A stretch of DNA of 64,000 nt from Chenopodium formosanum. Its lineage: Eukaryota; Streptophyta; Magnoliopsida; Caryophyllales; Amaranthaceae. Positions 49,371-62,315 of the stretch are shown piece after piece. The first letter of the stretch is position 1; every line of letters begins with the position of its first letter. The notes below the pieces were generated by a model. It was not told where the DNA came from. It saw only the letters and a list, made by a program, of their open reading frames with translations, and searched no databases. The stretch covers positions 32,753,501-32,817,500 of the forward strand of contig CM044865.1 in NCBI GenBank assembly GCA_024500155.1. The letters run 5' to 3'. The position numbers and the translations under genes were made by a program.

Positions 49371-50424
49371 AACCAATGCTTTGGTGCTTGTAATGAGCCA
49401 ATACTTAGGCGCTTAAGCTAAGTGAGACGATCTTTCGTCAGGTCAACCACTTAGACCGTAATCAAATCGACTACTTAATCATGTCAAATTGCTTATAAGG
49501 GATAACTGGCGTACCAAGGAACCCGAAATTGCTGTATGAAGTCGAAATCACCTTTCTGAGAGGCTTCGAGCTCTGTCGCTGCTGAGATATCTCTAGAGTA
49601 GGGTCTTCCCTATTCTGCTGCACCTGTATTTATTTTATACTATAGAACTTTGCCAATCTTTTTAATTATCTTAGGGTTGACCTAAGGTTTAGCGTTGCTT
49701 GACTCATTGACTTGACACGACTCAAGGTATAGACTTAATTCACTGTGATTGACTGACTCGAGGTTGACTCGACTGAAGTGAAACGTGTGACTCATGACCC
49801 GTGTGTGCATAGTATTGTGATCGTGCGACTCGAAAATGCAAAAAAGCAAAAAAATTTTGTCATTTTTGTGGAGGGTACCAACTTTCTCCCGAAAAAGAAA
49901 GACGCGAAAAAGAATCAAAGTTTAGTTTTTGAAGGTGCATGTTGAATGAGCTTAGTCAAATATCATTTGATACTATCTCTCAAGGTGCAAGAATTAACTC
50001 ATCCTAGGATATCTCAACTGTTGACTTAATGATGAAAGCATTTAGTTAACTTAGGCACGGAGGCTAAGCACTTCATACTTCAATTCGTGATGCAATGACG
50101 ATTAAGATTGATGAGTGATGTTGATATGACAAGCTTCAGCGTTGTGTTAAGATTCCATGACAAAGGGTTCCTAAGGGAAGGTATATTTGGTCATGTATAT
50201 GTACAGTGTGTGAAAGTGACACTAAAGTTAGGTTGCAAAGGCTAAGTGTGTGGAGAAAATATTATTTTTAGAAGAGTCAAATGGTGGTAACTCTTAGGCT
50301 AGGTAAGCTAATGATGTAAGGATCAAGCCCCCAAGTCTAGCTCTAAATGAATAAGGATGAGCATAGGGAATCCCTTGATATGATCATGGTGTGAGTGTGT
50401 GAATGTGAATGTAAATGCATGTTT
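49371..50424 (-). other. TatG-R non-coding spacer
   Basis: No gene is seen. Short GACTCGA/GACTTGA words are repeated at 49680-49830. Confidence 0.6.
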
Positions 50425-50500
50425 ATTACGGCCGCACCTCGATCTGAGGTTGCCTACGTATCCGTTAGGAATCAGGCCGAACGTAGCTCTAGCCGAACCT
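50425..50500 (-). other. Conserved 3' box shared with Tat-Q
   Basis: On the minus strand: GAGCTACGTTCGGCCTGATT, GGATACGTAGGCAACCTC and GGTGCGGCCGTAAT in this order. The counterpart in Tat-Q is 61818-61882, just after integrase. Confidence 0.75.
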
Positions 50501-51395
50501 CGCACAAGTGTGTATACCTCAAAAAGGTCTTTTCAAGGGTTGTAACGTGGTTAGGCTAAAGGTTTGAAAGAAGAAGGGGATAAAGGATCAAGACCCTAGA
50601 TAAGCCCCGAAGGTGTTTAACCTTGCTTTTGAATATTTATATTTTTATGCTTGAGTTCCTACTCTTTTTTTTTAGCTCTCTTTTTGCATTAGCATTTATC
50701 TTATTTTTATAAGTGTGGGCAATCCCGATCATGCGGTCTATCACTCACTTGGCATTCATGTTTCTCAAGCACGGTACCGAGCACTCGATAAGAGACGCAA
50801 TCTGAGACGTGTTCTTATCAAAGATATTTTCATATCAAAGACATTGGAACACTTACCCTTTTGTACACTTTTATGATTATTTTATTGCTTTTGCTTATTT
50901 TTGCTATTTTAATCTTTTGAAGTCACTCAAGCCTTTTTAAATTGCATAAGTTGCACACCATCCCATCCCAAGGTTAGGTAGATGTAGGTTGAAGAAAGAA
51001 AGGTCTATCGTTAGACGAAGCTCAAAGTGGTTTATGAAGAAATGATTGCATATTTGAAAGGTGAAAGGAGATATGATGTGGCTACAAGGGGTGCCTTAAA
51101 TCATTGGTATACCTTGTGCTTAATTCGACATGGTTTTTTTTTTATTTATTTATTATTATTTATTTTTATATTTTTTATTTTATTTTTTAATGCAATGCAA
51201 TGATCATATGCAAGGAAATAAATGCTCATTTTATTAAAAGAAAATAAAGAATCTACAAAATTAATCTAAGGAAAGGAAAAGGTGCCTATGCTAGACTTAT
51301 TGGGGAAAGGAAAAAAATGAAAAAGAAATAGAAAAAGAGGTCACGAAATCTTGTCGTTGAAGCTCGCCTCTTGTCTTGTGTCGTTCGCTTCATCA

Positions 51396-52504
51396 TCACC
51401 CAGTCTTCTCACTAGCTAGAGGCAATGGGATCTTATTTGCCTCTCTGAGATATTGAATGAGGTTTTGAAACCTGTAGCATTCATCAGTAGTATGACCGCG
51501 CCCTCGATGGTACCTGCTGTAGGAGTTTGGATTCCATCTCGAAGATCGATTTTCTGGCGTTGGATCCTCGGGAGGGCCAATAGGTTTGATTAGTCCTCGA
51601 TCGTAAAGACGATCGAAAGCATCATTCCATTGGGTGTGAATTCTCGCCTGGGTTTCCTTTTAGATCCTTGATGGTCCACGGCTAATACATCATTATGGTC
51701 AAAGGTACTAACATTATTACTAGAGTGGGCGTTTTCGGAAGAAGAAGGATTTTCGCTCTTCTTTCCTTTCCAGCCACCGTGGTTACTATTGTTAGTAGCT
51801 TTTTGCTTTGCGAGGTCGTCTTCGATTTCAATTCCGATGTCATAAACGGCCTTGAAAGTATTCAAGTTGTGTTGATATTTTAAATGCTTTGAATAATTTT
51901 CTTGAAGATTCTTGATAAACATCCTCACACACTCCTTTTCGGTGGGGACCTCAATCATCTTAGCGGGAGTTTCCCTCCATTTATTAAAGAAAGAAGTAAA
52001 ACCTTCATTCTCTTTTTGTCTTAGCATCTCAAGTTGTCTATGGTCGGTTTCAACTTGAATATTGCACTTGTATCTATCAATGAAAGCGTTTACTATCGAT
52101 TCCTAGGTAGAGGTTTTCTCTTTGTTAAGGGAGAAGTACCATTATTGGCAAACGGTTTCAAGAGATAGTGAGAACAGAGAGGGAAAAACCTTCTTATCGA
52201 TACCCTTAATGTTCATTATAATTTCAAAAGCTCTTAGATGAAAGTCAAGATTATCTGTTGCCTTGAATTTAGGGATGTTAGTGGCGTTGAAATTATCTGG
52301 AAGAAGTTCCTTGTCCAGCGAGACCCCTTGTGAACTCATGCCTTGAAATTTGTAGTCACTAGATAGCTTGCTCAAGCTTTCTTGCATGAGGTTCATTTGT
52401 TGTTGCTTCACAGGATCATCGATCTTGAGTGCGAGTAGCTTCAGTGTCTCAGTCACATTAGTCAATTGACTCTTAAGTTCATTAATTTCCTCTTGAGTTG
52501 CCAT
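51396..52504 (-). pseudogene. TatG-R gag
   Basis: It encodes Gag only. The start ATG at 52504 (MATQEEINELKSQL) matches Tat-Q gag at 32420. The capsid part (FHLRAFEIIMNIKGIDK, then FTSFFNKWRETPAKMIEVP) is followed by a basic/serine linker (GGWKGKKSENPSSS) and a zinc knuckle-like YHRGRGHTTDEC whose first Cys has become Ser, ending with a TGA near 51396. Stops lie near 52140 and 52108, and a frameshift at about 51590-51610. The protein would be about 370 residues, and no protease or pol follows. It may once have packaged its own RNA while using enzymes from a Tat-Q-like partner (inference). Confidence 0.85.
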
Positions 52505-54047
52505 TATCTTTTTAGCCTTCCTCTTTTGACGAATCGGTTTATCAAAAAGTGAGACTTGAATAATTCTCTCCTCGACCAAGTACTGTGGAAAAGTAATTTG
52601 GGGATGTTCATTATTAATTATTTGACTTAAACTCTATTCAACATGCAATGGACGGAGGAAGTGAAAAAAAAACGGAATAGAATACGCCCCCCAAATTAAA
52701 TGACGGAAACACCGACTCATGCATGAACCTAAGACATGGCCATGGTGACATGTGTACTAAAAGTGTGCGCTAATACTAGTGAGTGTAGGTGACATTTTAA
52801 GACTCGTGTCATGACCATGTGGCTAGACTATGTGACTAGACTCAAGCAAAGACTAAGTTAAGACTTCACGTATATGCATTAAACTGGACAAGCCGTGGTA
52901 TTTTAGTCATAACTTTTTATCTGTGACTCTGATTTAAATGAAACCAACGCCAAATTAAATATAAAACTCGGGACTACAGATCCATAGGTTGTATGACTCA
53001 TAGTTCTTTCTAGAACTCCAGATATGACCAAAACAAGTTGATGTTTGTGCAGTATACGGGAATAAAAATCCGGGTTGACTTAAAGGAACTATGACTCGAT
53101 TTTATGTTTATTTATTAGCTCAAATTAATTTATTAAACAAAGTCTTTTAGTCATTAATCAGTTTATTTAGTCTTAACACAAGTCAAACAAACGGTTAGGA
53201 AAAATCACATAGAGTATGCACAACAAATAATGCACAATTAGTCAAGTAGGCACAATATGATGCAATGAGTTTGCAACCTTACCATGGCTCTAGTTCTCTA
53301 AAGTTCGGGATATGGTTTAGTCAATAGAGGGTCCATGGTTAATTGTCCTGATGCACCGCGCGGAAGCCTAACCGTGAAGGGTTGGCGTGAGTGGATGGGA
53401 CACCGCGAGTTTTAGAAAAAACTCGCTTCCATGGTTTGGTGAATTCAACAATCTCGGATGTACCCTTTGTTGCACGGAGCGTTCAATCGTGTAGATGGAG
53501 CACGAATTCCCAAAGGGTTATGTCCATATGTAGAACACATATGGGTTTCAGAAAAGTGAGAAAAAATTCAATCAGGGAGTAGGATCGAGCAAACAATACG
53601 AAAAATCGGTCGAAATTAGAACGCATATTTCTGGCTCGGTATTGGGGGAAATTGGCGCCAGCAAACAGAGACTGGTTCCAGCTTTTAACTGTAGCACCTA
53701 GCGCCAATGATGGCGTCTGGCGCTACGACTAAAATGTTGGCGCCAAGCTCTGGCCCCTGACGCTACTTCCCACATGCCTTAGCAGCTTTCTATACTCGAT
53801 AAAATTTTCCAGTTTCGCGCGGTGTTATTTCAATCCTAGTTGTGAAAGATATTTCTCAAATTTCCTACGTGTAAAATCCTATGTTTTTAACTCATTACGG
53901 ATGGTCTTTCCCATGAGATATTTTTTATGCATATGACAATAATGTTAATCAAAATTACGCACATGAAATACTTAGAACTTTTCGAGTCTCATCCACTCAT
54001 TCTAAATCATTGCCGAAAACAAATTCAGGATTTAAAATAGAAATCCT
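52505..54047 (-). other. TatG-R untranslated leader
   Basis: It is collinear with the Tat-Q leader halves at 26453-27168 and 31490-32419, and here uninterrupted, which fixes the LARD-S insertion point. A CpG-rich patch with GGCGCC and TGGCGCT words is at 53650-53765. Confidence 0.8.
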
Positions 54048-54064
54048 TCCCAGTGGAGTCGCTA
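54048..54064 (-). other. Primer-binding site of TatG-R
   Basis: Reads TAGCGACTCCACTGGGA on the minus strand, 5 nt inside the LTR; compare TGGCGACTCTGCAGGGGA in Tat-Q. Confidence 0.7.
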
Positions 54065-54069
54065 AAAAC

Positions 54070-56059
54070 TGTAGGGAATAATTTCAAGCTTTAAATCCTA
54101 CTAGCTTGAACCCCACTGTGATCATACACTAAAGTACGGTGGCGTCCAAAAGGGAAGAAGATAGAGCAAAAGAGTCGCCAACAAGTTTTAGGAACTTGTA
54201 AACCGTTCACAGGGCAAAGGTTACACCCCTTAACGATCCAAGATATCGTCAACTCCATAAGGTCATGAACCAAATAAAGGTTCGGGGATGAAGGTACAAA
54301 TCCAACTTAAAAGAGATTGAACCTGCCCTAATAATAGGCCTCTACTTTATTCTGATCGTATTCATGTGCGCTTTTTAATTAACATGCAATCAATAAGATT
54401 AACCCTAAACCTGTTTATCTATGTTGGTTGAATATTAATGCACAAATAAACTATTATTGGCGATCACTTGAATTATAATCATATTAACCCTAACAGGATT
54501 ATTAATTATCTTATTAAGCGTGATTACAAGTAACAAATTCCCTTTAAACATGCATCAAAGGTGTGATCAAGCAATAACAATAAATATAATATGTATCAAG
54601 CAACATAATAATAATCATAATCATGAATAAAATAATCATCATCAAAATAATAATAATAATAATATTCATAATCATCATGAATTGTAACAATTATAATCAT
54701 AATAATAATCATGTTAATATTAAAGCATAATAATAATAGCAAGATCCTAGGCATGATACTAACAAGATTAATAACAACCCTAGCACGTCACTAAGCAATA
54801 AAAATCAAATCTTTAACCCTAACATGATACTAACAATCATAAATATTAGGAAGAACATAGGAAGCATCATAACAATAATATTTAATATTAAAAATACCCT
54901 AGACATGATACTAGGAATATCATAATAACAATGTAAACATGAATTCTACATCATAAAATCAATTAATCAATAAAGTACTTACTTTGATGCCTCGTACCTC
55001 TTTCTAATAACAAAATACACAAGTTAGTAACTTCAAGGAAAATAATAATCAAACAATTAAATTAAATAATTGAAAGAGAGATTTGGGACCAAACCCTTAG
55101 AAATTAAACCTTTCACGTCTAGGGCGAAGGCAACTTCGAATATGGCTAGGTGTTTCTAGATCTTGTGAATGCGGAATTTTGTATGAAAAAGCAAAGTTTA
55201 GAAAGAAAGAATTGAATGTTTTAAGAGAGATGAATGATTTAGAGAATGCTAAAGAATTAATGATTGTTGATGATGATAATTCGTGAATGAAAACGGAGTT
55301 TTTAATACGATATTTATAGAGAAAATCAGCCAAAAAAGATAAATTAACAAAACAGAGTCTGACGCTCAGAAAACAGAGCTGGCGCCAACCCTGGCTAGCT
55401 GGCGCTAGGCACCAACACTAGCGCCAGGCGCCAATGGCAAGCGCCAGGCCTGGTTCCAGGCGCCAAGGCCTGGGGTTAGGCGCCAAGCCTGATTCCAACG
55501 CGTTTTCGAAAATTCGATAAGTTTACCGTACTGGAGGATAAAATAATATAATTTCCTCGAAAATGTTATTTGATTTTGAATTAAACTCTGAAAAGTCAAT
55601 AAAAGTCAATTTATCAATGCTAATTGAATTAGGAATGAAAAGAACCTTCTAGAAGAATCTAGAAGACTAAAACCATTCCTAATTGCATTAAGTATGATAA
55701 ATCATATTAGGCCCTCCCCTAGATCATTGGGCCGTACATAAAGCTCAAACCGGGCCCAGTTTAGTAAATTGGCCATAACTTCCTTAATATTCATTGGAAT
55801 TGGGCTTATAATATATCGTTGGAAAGGTCTTAGCAAGCCCCATCCAACTACACTACCATTGGACCCATATCATGGACCAACCAAACTGGATTGGCTGTTT
55901 TCATAAAATAAGTTTTCAAAAATAGAGAGAAGAGAAAAGAAAATAAAAACTTTCCGCAACACTAGACTTTCCACACTTTCGTTTCATTCGATTATGGTTC
56001 GACGTGAAAGTTACTCATCACTGTGTTTGGTTTTGGGGAGACACAAATGGGTGTCTACA
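54070..56059 (-). repeat. 5' LTR of TatG-R (uninterrupted)
   Basis: 1,990 bp, TGTAGACACCC...ATTCCCTACA on the minus strand. It contains the empty CACTA-B site (near 55748) and the empty equivalent of the CACTA-A site (near 55955), a TATA box at 55307-55317 and a GGCGCC-rich block at 55363-55500. It is about 97% identical to the other LTR in the stretch compared by eye. Confidence 0.93.
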
Positions 56060-56781
56060 CTATCCAAGATTTAATTGATAACAACAAACTACCATTGCTC
56101 CCTGCCAATAAGAAGCCAAGCATCGACAACGCATCTCTCTCCCATGCCTTGTCCATCTCTGATGAGGAAAACGATGTTGATCCCTCATCTCTCATTAAAC
56201 TTATTGAGGAAATTCATGCTATTGAATAAGAGGAGGAGATCTTTTTCGAGGCCATGGATGACTTTTTAGAACCAGCAAGCAAGGAAGATGTGCGAATGCT
56301 TATATGGTCCATGTGGGAGGGAACAAACTTACTACGTGAGGCTCTTGAATTTGCAAAGAAACAAGGAGAGGAGCTTCAGAAAAAGTATAACAAAATTCTA
56401 CCCACGAAGAAGAAAACATTCCCTCTCCAAGTAATCGACAGACCCAAGAAGAGTAATAAACTCTATACTCCAATTGGGACTACATATGCTAAAATGTTCC
56501 AAATGCTCTCCGAGAATGGTAAGGTCAAACCTCTCGAACCGAGACCATTTGGATCTCTAAAGAGGACAGACAAGTTCTACTGTCCATACCATCAATCAAG
56601 AGGACATACTATTGAAAACTGTTTTAAATTTAAAGATTTAATTCAGAAGATGATTGATGATAAGAAGCTAGTTAAAATCCCACAAGAAGAAGACATAAGC
56701 ATCAATAGGATTTGGGACATCGATGAAGAAGACGTCTACCTAAAAGAAATAGAAAAACCTCTAATTTCAGTGTCATATTAA
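56060..56781 (+). pseudogene. Tat-Q gag, 3' part with second zinc knuckle
   Basis: It continues the gag frame from 33474 (IQDLIDNNKLPLL). It includes an acidic spacer with an in-frame TAA (56227-56229), an R/K-rich segment and a clear knuckle CPYHQSRGHTIENC (about 56579-56620) followed by FKFKDLIQKMIDDKKL, which echoes KLKEAIQDLIDNNKL after the first knuckle. The knuckle-helix unit is therefore present twice. It ends with TAA at 56779-56781. Confidence 0.85.
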
Positions 56782-56920
56782 GTAGGTGATTTTTGGGATG
56801 AAGAAGACTCACCTATAGACGTCCTCATAAGATCTGGGATAATGCAACCTCCCGTCTCTACATAACCTATTCCAACTGTACAATGACATTGTCAAGCAAT
56901 TCAAAAAGACTAAGGTCGAG

Positions 56921-57514
56921 ATGAATGTATGGAAACTCCTAGCTACGTCTTGAGGACATAGGTTGGCAGTAAGGAAAGCCTTGGATAAGATAGGGATAGA
57001 TTCTAAAACCACTCCTGAGGGGTTGGATAACTTCCTTACGAGTGATCTCAATAGTCCTATCAACTTGATCACCTTTTCTGACAAAGACTTACCTCCAAAA
57101 GGTGAAAAGCATTACAAGGCATTATAGCTCATAGTAGTCTGCAAGAGAATGAACTTCCCAATGACTCTTGTAGACAATGGATTGATAATTAATGTCTGTC
57201 CACTTAGAATTGCGAGGATGTTAGGAAAAAGGGATGAAGACTTAACCCCATCAACACAAGGAATAAGAGCTTATGACAACACTCATCGCCAAGCTCATGG
57301 TAAGATTACTATTAATATAACGGCGGGAGCAATAAAACATGCCACTACCTTCCAAGTGGTAGATATTAAGGCTTCATTTAATTTATTGTTGGGACGCCCT
57401 TGGCTTCATGACCTCAAGACCGTCCCTTCATCTCTCCACCAACAGGTAAAAGCCATAGTTGGAGGAATCCCTATCACAATCGATACTTCGCCTATGAGGA
57501 TTAAAGCTGTGTAA
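56921..57514 (+). pseudogene. Tat-Q aspartic protease
   Basis: The retropepsin domain processes Gag-Pol. The frame MNVWKLLATS... leads through GEKHYKAL to TLVDNGLIINVCPL (usual form LIDNGSSINVCPL; the catalytic Asp-Asn/Ser-Gly is read as DNG here), then HATTFQVVDIKASFNLLLGRPWLH, the C-terminal flap/ILGRPW motif. In-frame stops at about 56951 and 57125 break it. Confidence 0.82.
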
Positions 57515-57556
57515 AATCCGATCATTAATACGGAGCACGATGAAGATGACAAAGAC

Positions 57557-58588
57557 ATGTGGGGCTTTAATGAAGAGGTCTCCTTAATCGAGGAGGATGA
57601 AAGGATCCCTCTCTGTCATGACCCCCACTCCAATATGACAGTGAATGCTATTCTCAAGAGACAAGGGCACTTTTCTGGAATGACTCTAGGAAAGAAAAAA
57701 GGAATAGCAAAACAGCTGGAATTACCTGGCTTCCTTAAGTTAAATACTTTTGGACTTGGTTTTGAACCGACTCGGGAAGATCTTAAAAGAGCCCATGAAA
57801 GGTTTAAGGCGCGTAGGAACGCTCGCATCCAAAAGAAAGCAATCTCAGTGGATCAGTATCCTCTTACTCTCAATGGACAGTTTGTAAGAGAAGAAGAAGA
57901 CAATCAATGCTATGAATTTCCCGAACCTTTTGTTGTAAATGGCATAAGGCAACCGGAAGTTGAAATCTTATTGGATTGTTACTTTCTAGATGAAATCCCA
58001 ACTCCTATTCAAAAGGAGAAAGCACCCCCATGCTTTGGCTTTAATGTCATGGGATTACTATTTGGGCGAGAAAAATATTAGCCAAGATACATAGAGGATA
58101 ACTCCTCGCTCATCCAAACGGTCCTACAAAGCGAGAACTTTGACCCTTCAAAGCTCATCACTCTAGTAGAAGGATCAGTACAAGGGTGGAGCAAGACGGT
58201 TAAGGTGACTACTCCAAGTGGAAGGAAAACCTCCATAACAACAGGGCAAGGACCAATGTTTGAAGAGTCTTTAGTCGTAGAACCCTCTCCTTCTTCTATT
58301 TCTACTCCTAGGATAGTTTGTAATCAAGTCCTTGAGGACATTTTCCTTTTTGATGTAAAGATTTCCGAATTCAATAATATGTCTCCTTCTGCTTACTCCT
58401 CTTGTTTTTCATTAACCCAAGATGACGAGCATTGCTTAACTAACAATGAAAATGACAAAGAAATTATTAAAGCAATGGAAACACTTGAAAAGAAAACACC
58501 GATAATTGAGGAAACTAAGACGTTTGATATCTCAAATGATTCAACCATTAAAAGAGAAGTTAAAATCAGATTAACACTTAATGAATAA
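57557..58588 (+). pseudogene. Tat-Q protease-RT linker region
   Basis: Two open pieces (57557-58081 and 58205-58588) separated by a stop form the long spacer between protease and RT seen in Tat elements (GKKKGIAKQLELPGF, FGLGFEPTREDL). I assign no enzymatic role. Confidence 0.7.
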
Positions 58589-58654
58589 GAAAGAACCAAT
58601 CTAATTAATCTACTTAAAGAATTTATCAATGTATTTGCTTGGTCATATGAAGAT

Positions 58655-59924
58655 ATGCCAGGTATTAATAGAGAAATAGCTCAACAAACTATACCAATAA
58701 TTCCAGGAATGAAACCTATAAAACAAAAGTTGCGTCGAATGAAACTCGACGTAGCTCTTAAAAAAAAAGAAGATGTTCAAAAACAAATAACTGTAGGTTT
58801 TATCAGGGTATCCAAATACCCCAAATGGGTAGCCAACGTCGTCCCAGTTCAAAAGAAAGATGGAAGGGTAAGAATGTGTGTCGACTATCGAGACTTAAAT
58901 AAGGCAAGTCCAAAGGACGACTTCCCTTTACCACACATCGATATTTTGGTAGATAATACAGCAAATCATGCACTTCTCTTGCTTATGGATGCATACGGGG
59001 GGGTACAATCAAATTCTCATGGCAGAAGAAGACATGGATAAAACAACATTAATAACACCACGGGGTACTTACTGTTACACGGTAATGCCATTTGGGTTGA
59101 AAAATGCGGGTGCTACTTACCAACGAGCAGCGACTGCCTTACTCCATGACATGATGCATATTGAGGTTGAAGTCTATGTGGACGACATGATTGTGAAATC
59201 AAATGATTGCCTAGGACATCAAGTAGCCTTGAGAAAATTCTTTGAAAGGTTAAGAAAATACAACATGAGGTTGAATCCATCCAAGTATGCTTTTGGAGTC
59301 ACCTCAGGCAAGCTTTTGGGATATGTCATAAGCTCTAGAGGAATAGGGATAGACCCAACCAAGATCAAGGTGATCATGTCAATTCCACCGCCCAAAACCA
59401 AGAAACAAATTCGAGGATTTATTGGCCGGTTGCAATATATAAGTAGGTTCATATCGAAATTAACAACGATATGCGAACCAATATTCAAGAAACTCAAGAA
59501 GAATGTACCAGTAATATGGGATGATGAGTGTCAAAAAGCCTTTGAAAAGATCAAAGCCTATCTCACAAACCCTCCCGTATTAGCACCAGCACTTCTAGGT
59601 ATACCTCTTAGGTTGTACTTAACAGTCACCAAGGAGACAATAGGAGCTATGCTTGCACAAAAAGTAGAAGGTAAAGAAAATGCAATCTACTATCTAAGAA
59701 AAAAGATTCTCGAGTATGAAGTACGCTACACACCGCTTGAGAAATTGTGTCTCGCATTGGTGTGGGCCACAACCAAGATAAGACATTACATGCTCGTGCA
59801 TACAGTCTTTGTAGTTTCCCGAATAAATCCACTTAAGTATTTTTTCAAGAATTCTACACTTAATGGGCGCATATCAAGGTGGATAGTAACCTTAGCCAAG
59901 TTTGATGTGAGATTCATGCCTTAA
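58655..59924 (+). pseudogene. Tat-Q reverse transcriptase and first RNase H
   Basis: It copies element RNA into DNA. RT motifs in order: VANVVPVQKKDGRVRMCVDYRDLNKASPKDDFPLP (about 58830-58930; two key blocks), MDAYGG, then after a frameshift at a G7 run (58997-59003) KTTLITPRGTYCYTVMPFGL, KNAGATYQRA and the active-site YVDD (59175-59186). The connection IRGFIGRLQYISRFI leads to a Ty3-type RNase H (QKAFEKIKAYLTNPPVL, then YTPLEKLCLALVWA) to 59924, where a TAA ends it. Only one frameshift is seen in RT itself. Confidence 0.9.
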
Positions 59925-59942
59925 AAGGCTATCAAAGGATCT

Positions 59943-60449
59943 ATGGTCTCGGATTTCCTAGCGGATTTTCCAATAGAATATTCAATGCTAATACACGACA
60001 ATAAATTTCCAGACGAAGACTTGATGGTTACAAAAGATGATACTTGGACTTTTTACTTCGATGGAGCCTCAAACCAAAAGGGATGTGGCGTTGGAGCATT
60101 ATACGTATCACCTAAAGAAGAGCACGTTCCAATCTTCATAAAGCTAGATTTCGACGTTACCGACAACGCTGCTGAATACGAAGCATGCGTGGTAGGCCTT
60201 GAAACAACTTTGGCTTTGGGATTAAAGAAATTACGAATATTCGGGGACTCTTCATTGATCATCAATCAGATTTCTAATAGATAGAAAGTAAGGAGAAAAA
60301 GTCTAGCCCCTTACCAAACTTATCTGGAAACTCTCACCAATCAGTTAGAAAAGGTGGAATACACTTATCTACCTAGAGAGGAAAATAAATTTGCTGACGC
60401 CTTGGCAAGGCTAGACTCAATGGTTAGGATTCCTACGGAAATCGAGTAA
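59943..60449 (+). pseudogene. Tat-Q second (archaeal-type) RNase H
   Basis: An additional RNase H between the Ty3 RNase H and integrase is diagnostic of the Tat lineage. The four acidic residues are visible in WTFYFDGAS, NAAEYEA, FGDSSL and KFADALARL. TAG at 60282-60284 breaks it between the third and fourth motifs, and the frame continues to TAA at 60447. Confidence 0.88.
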
Positions 60450-61793
60450 ATGCCTCTAACTATAAAGAAAAGGCACAAACCTGCTAATATTCAAGCCATA
60501 GAAGATGATGAAGTGATCCAAGATGAAGAAGAAGATGAAGAAGAACCGTGGTATACAGATATACTTAACTATGTCACCGAAGGAGAATACCCTCCTCATG
60601 CTGACAAAAGAGCAAAACGAGCATTAAGACTCTTGACTTCCCATTATGTACTCATAGACAACGAGTTACATAAAAGGGTACCTAAGGGTCTAGCTCTCTT
60701 ATGTGTAGGAAAAAAGGATGCCCAAAGAGTTATGAGGATAGTCCACAAAGGCATCCGTGGAACCCATGTTAATGGTAAAATGTTAGTCCAAAATATAATG
60801 CAAGAAGGGTACTATTGGACTATTATGAATAGGGATTGTCATCAATATGTGAAAAGATGTCGTAAATGCCAAATTTACGCCAATTTACAACATGTTCCTC
60901 CATCTCTACTTTACACCTACACTTCACCATGACCATTCTCTACATGGGGAATTGATATTATCGATAAAATTACCCCTCCTGGGACAGGAGGTCACGAACA
61001 CATCCTAGTAGCAATTAATTACTTTACAAAGTGGGTTGAAGCACAATAATATGCTAAACTCACCACAAAACGTGTAGCACTCTTTATCGAAAGAAATATC
61101 ATTTGTCGATACGGGGTCCCACATGAAATGATAAGTGACAATGGAACTCACTTTCAAGCTGAATGTGAAGAATTGTTACAAAAATATGGCATTCAATACC
61201 ATCACTCTCCCCCCTATAGACCTCAAGCAAATGGAGCAGTTGAGGCAGCTAATAAAAACTAAAAGACTATCATCGAGAAAATGACAGAAAATTACAAGAA
61301 TTGGCATGACAAACTCCAATTTGCTCTTTGAGGTTATCGCACGTCAATTCGCACATCAACAGGAAATACGCCATTCTCCTTGATTTATGGAATGGGTGCC
61401 GTACAACCTGTAGAGCTAGAGATACCATCTCTACGCATTGCATTAGAAAGTAAACTCGATGAAGTCAAATGGACTACAACAAGATATGAAGACCTAATTC
61501 TACTTGATGAAAAACAACTAGAAGCTCTACATCATACCCAATGCTATCAAACTCGTATGGCTAGACATTTTAATAAGAAGGTCAAGACAAGAAACATCAA
61601 AGTAGGAGACTTGGTGTTAAAAGCATTAAGGAAAAATGTTTTGGATCCAAGAGGAAAATTTAGGCCTAATTGGTCCGGACCTTATATTGTCAAAACAATC
61701 CTATCAAGAGGTGCAGCAAAACTAACTTACATGGATGGCAATGAGTTCTCGAACATGACAAATCTTGACAAACTTAAAAAGTACTACCCATAA
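60450..61793 (+). pseudogene. Tat-Q integrase
   Basis: It inserts element DNA. An acidic start is followed by the HHCC zinc region (IVHKGIRGTH...CRKCQIYAN, about 60738-60880). The catalytic core has Asp in WGIDIID (about 60945), Asp in ISDNGTHFQ (about 61134) and Glu in ANGAVEAANKN (about 61240). The C-terminal region GPYIVKTILSRGAAKL ends KYYP at 61793. Breaks: a stop/frameshift near 60932, TAA 61047-61049, TAA 61260-61262 and TGA 61329-61331. Confidence 0.9.
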
Positions 61794-62315
61794 TTACTTG
61801 AGTAGGATACTCAAGAGAGCTACGTTTGGCCTGATTCCTTAGGAAAGGATACGTAGGAAACCCTTTACGGGTGCGGCCACTTTAATTTTTGCAAACCTCG
61901 CATCCCAGAAATAAAAAAATTCGACGGAACAATAGCATCGCAGAAAAAAGTCTGTCGTTGGCCGACAGACTGCAGTGCAAGGCGACAACGCCTGTCGACT
62001 GAAGACAGATGACAACAGCCGGCGATAGCCGCAAAACGGCGGCGCCACTCTTCTGGGATTACTTGGGCAAATTTCGGTGTTTTTCGAAAAATCTGCGACT
62101 TCTGTACTAGAAAAATTTCTGGAAAAATAAAATATCCTGTTTTCATTGCTTTAATAAATTAATTTTAAAGAAGTTGATTTAATTAAAAAGCTGAAATATC
62201 ATTAATAAAATAAAATAAAAATTACATTATTGATGGAATTTAAATAAAAGCTTAATAAAACAAATTAACTTTAAATTTAAAACTAAGTCTAATAAATTAG
62301 AAGTTAAGCAATGAT
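61794..62315 (+). other. Tat-Q post-integrase region with conserved box and CpG block
   Basis: The conserved box GAGCTACGTTTGGCCTGATT...GGATACGTAGG...GGGTGCGGCC (61818-61876) matches TatG-R 50425-50500. Then comes a CpG-rich foldback block (61950-62045: CTGTCG, GGCCGACAG, GGCGACAACGCC words), then AT-rich sequence without a gene. Confidence 0.75.
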
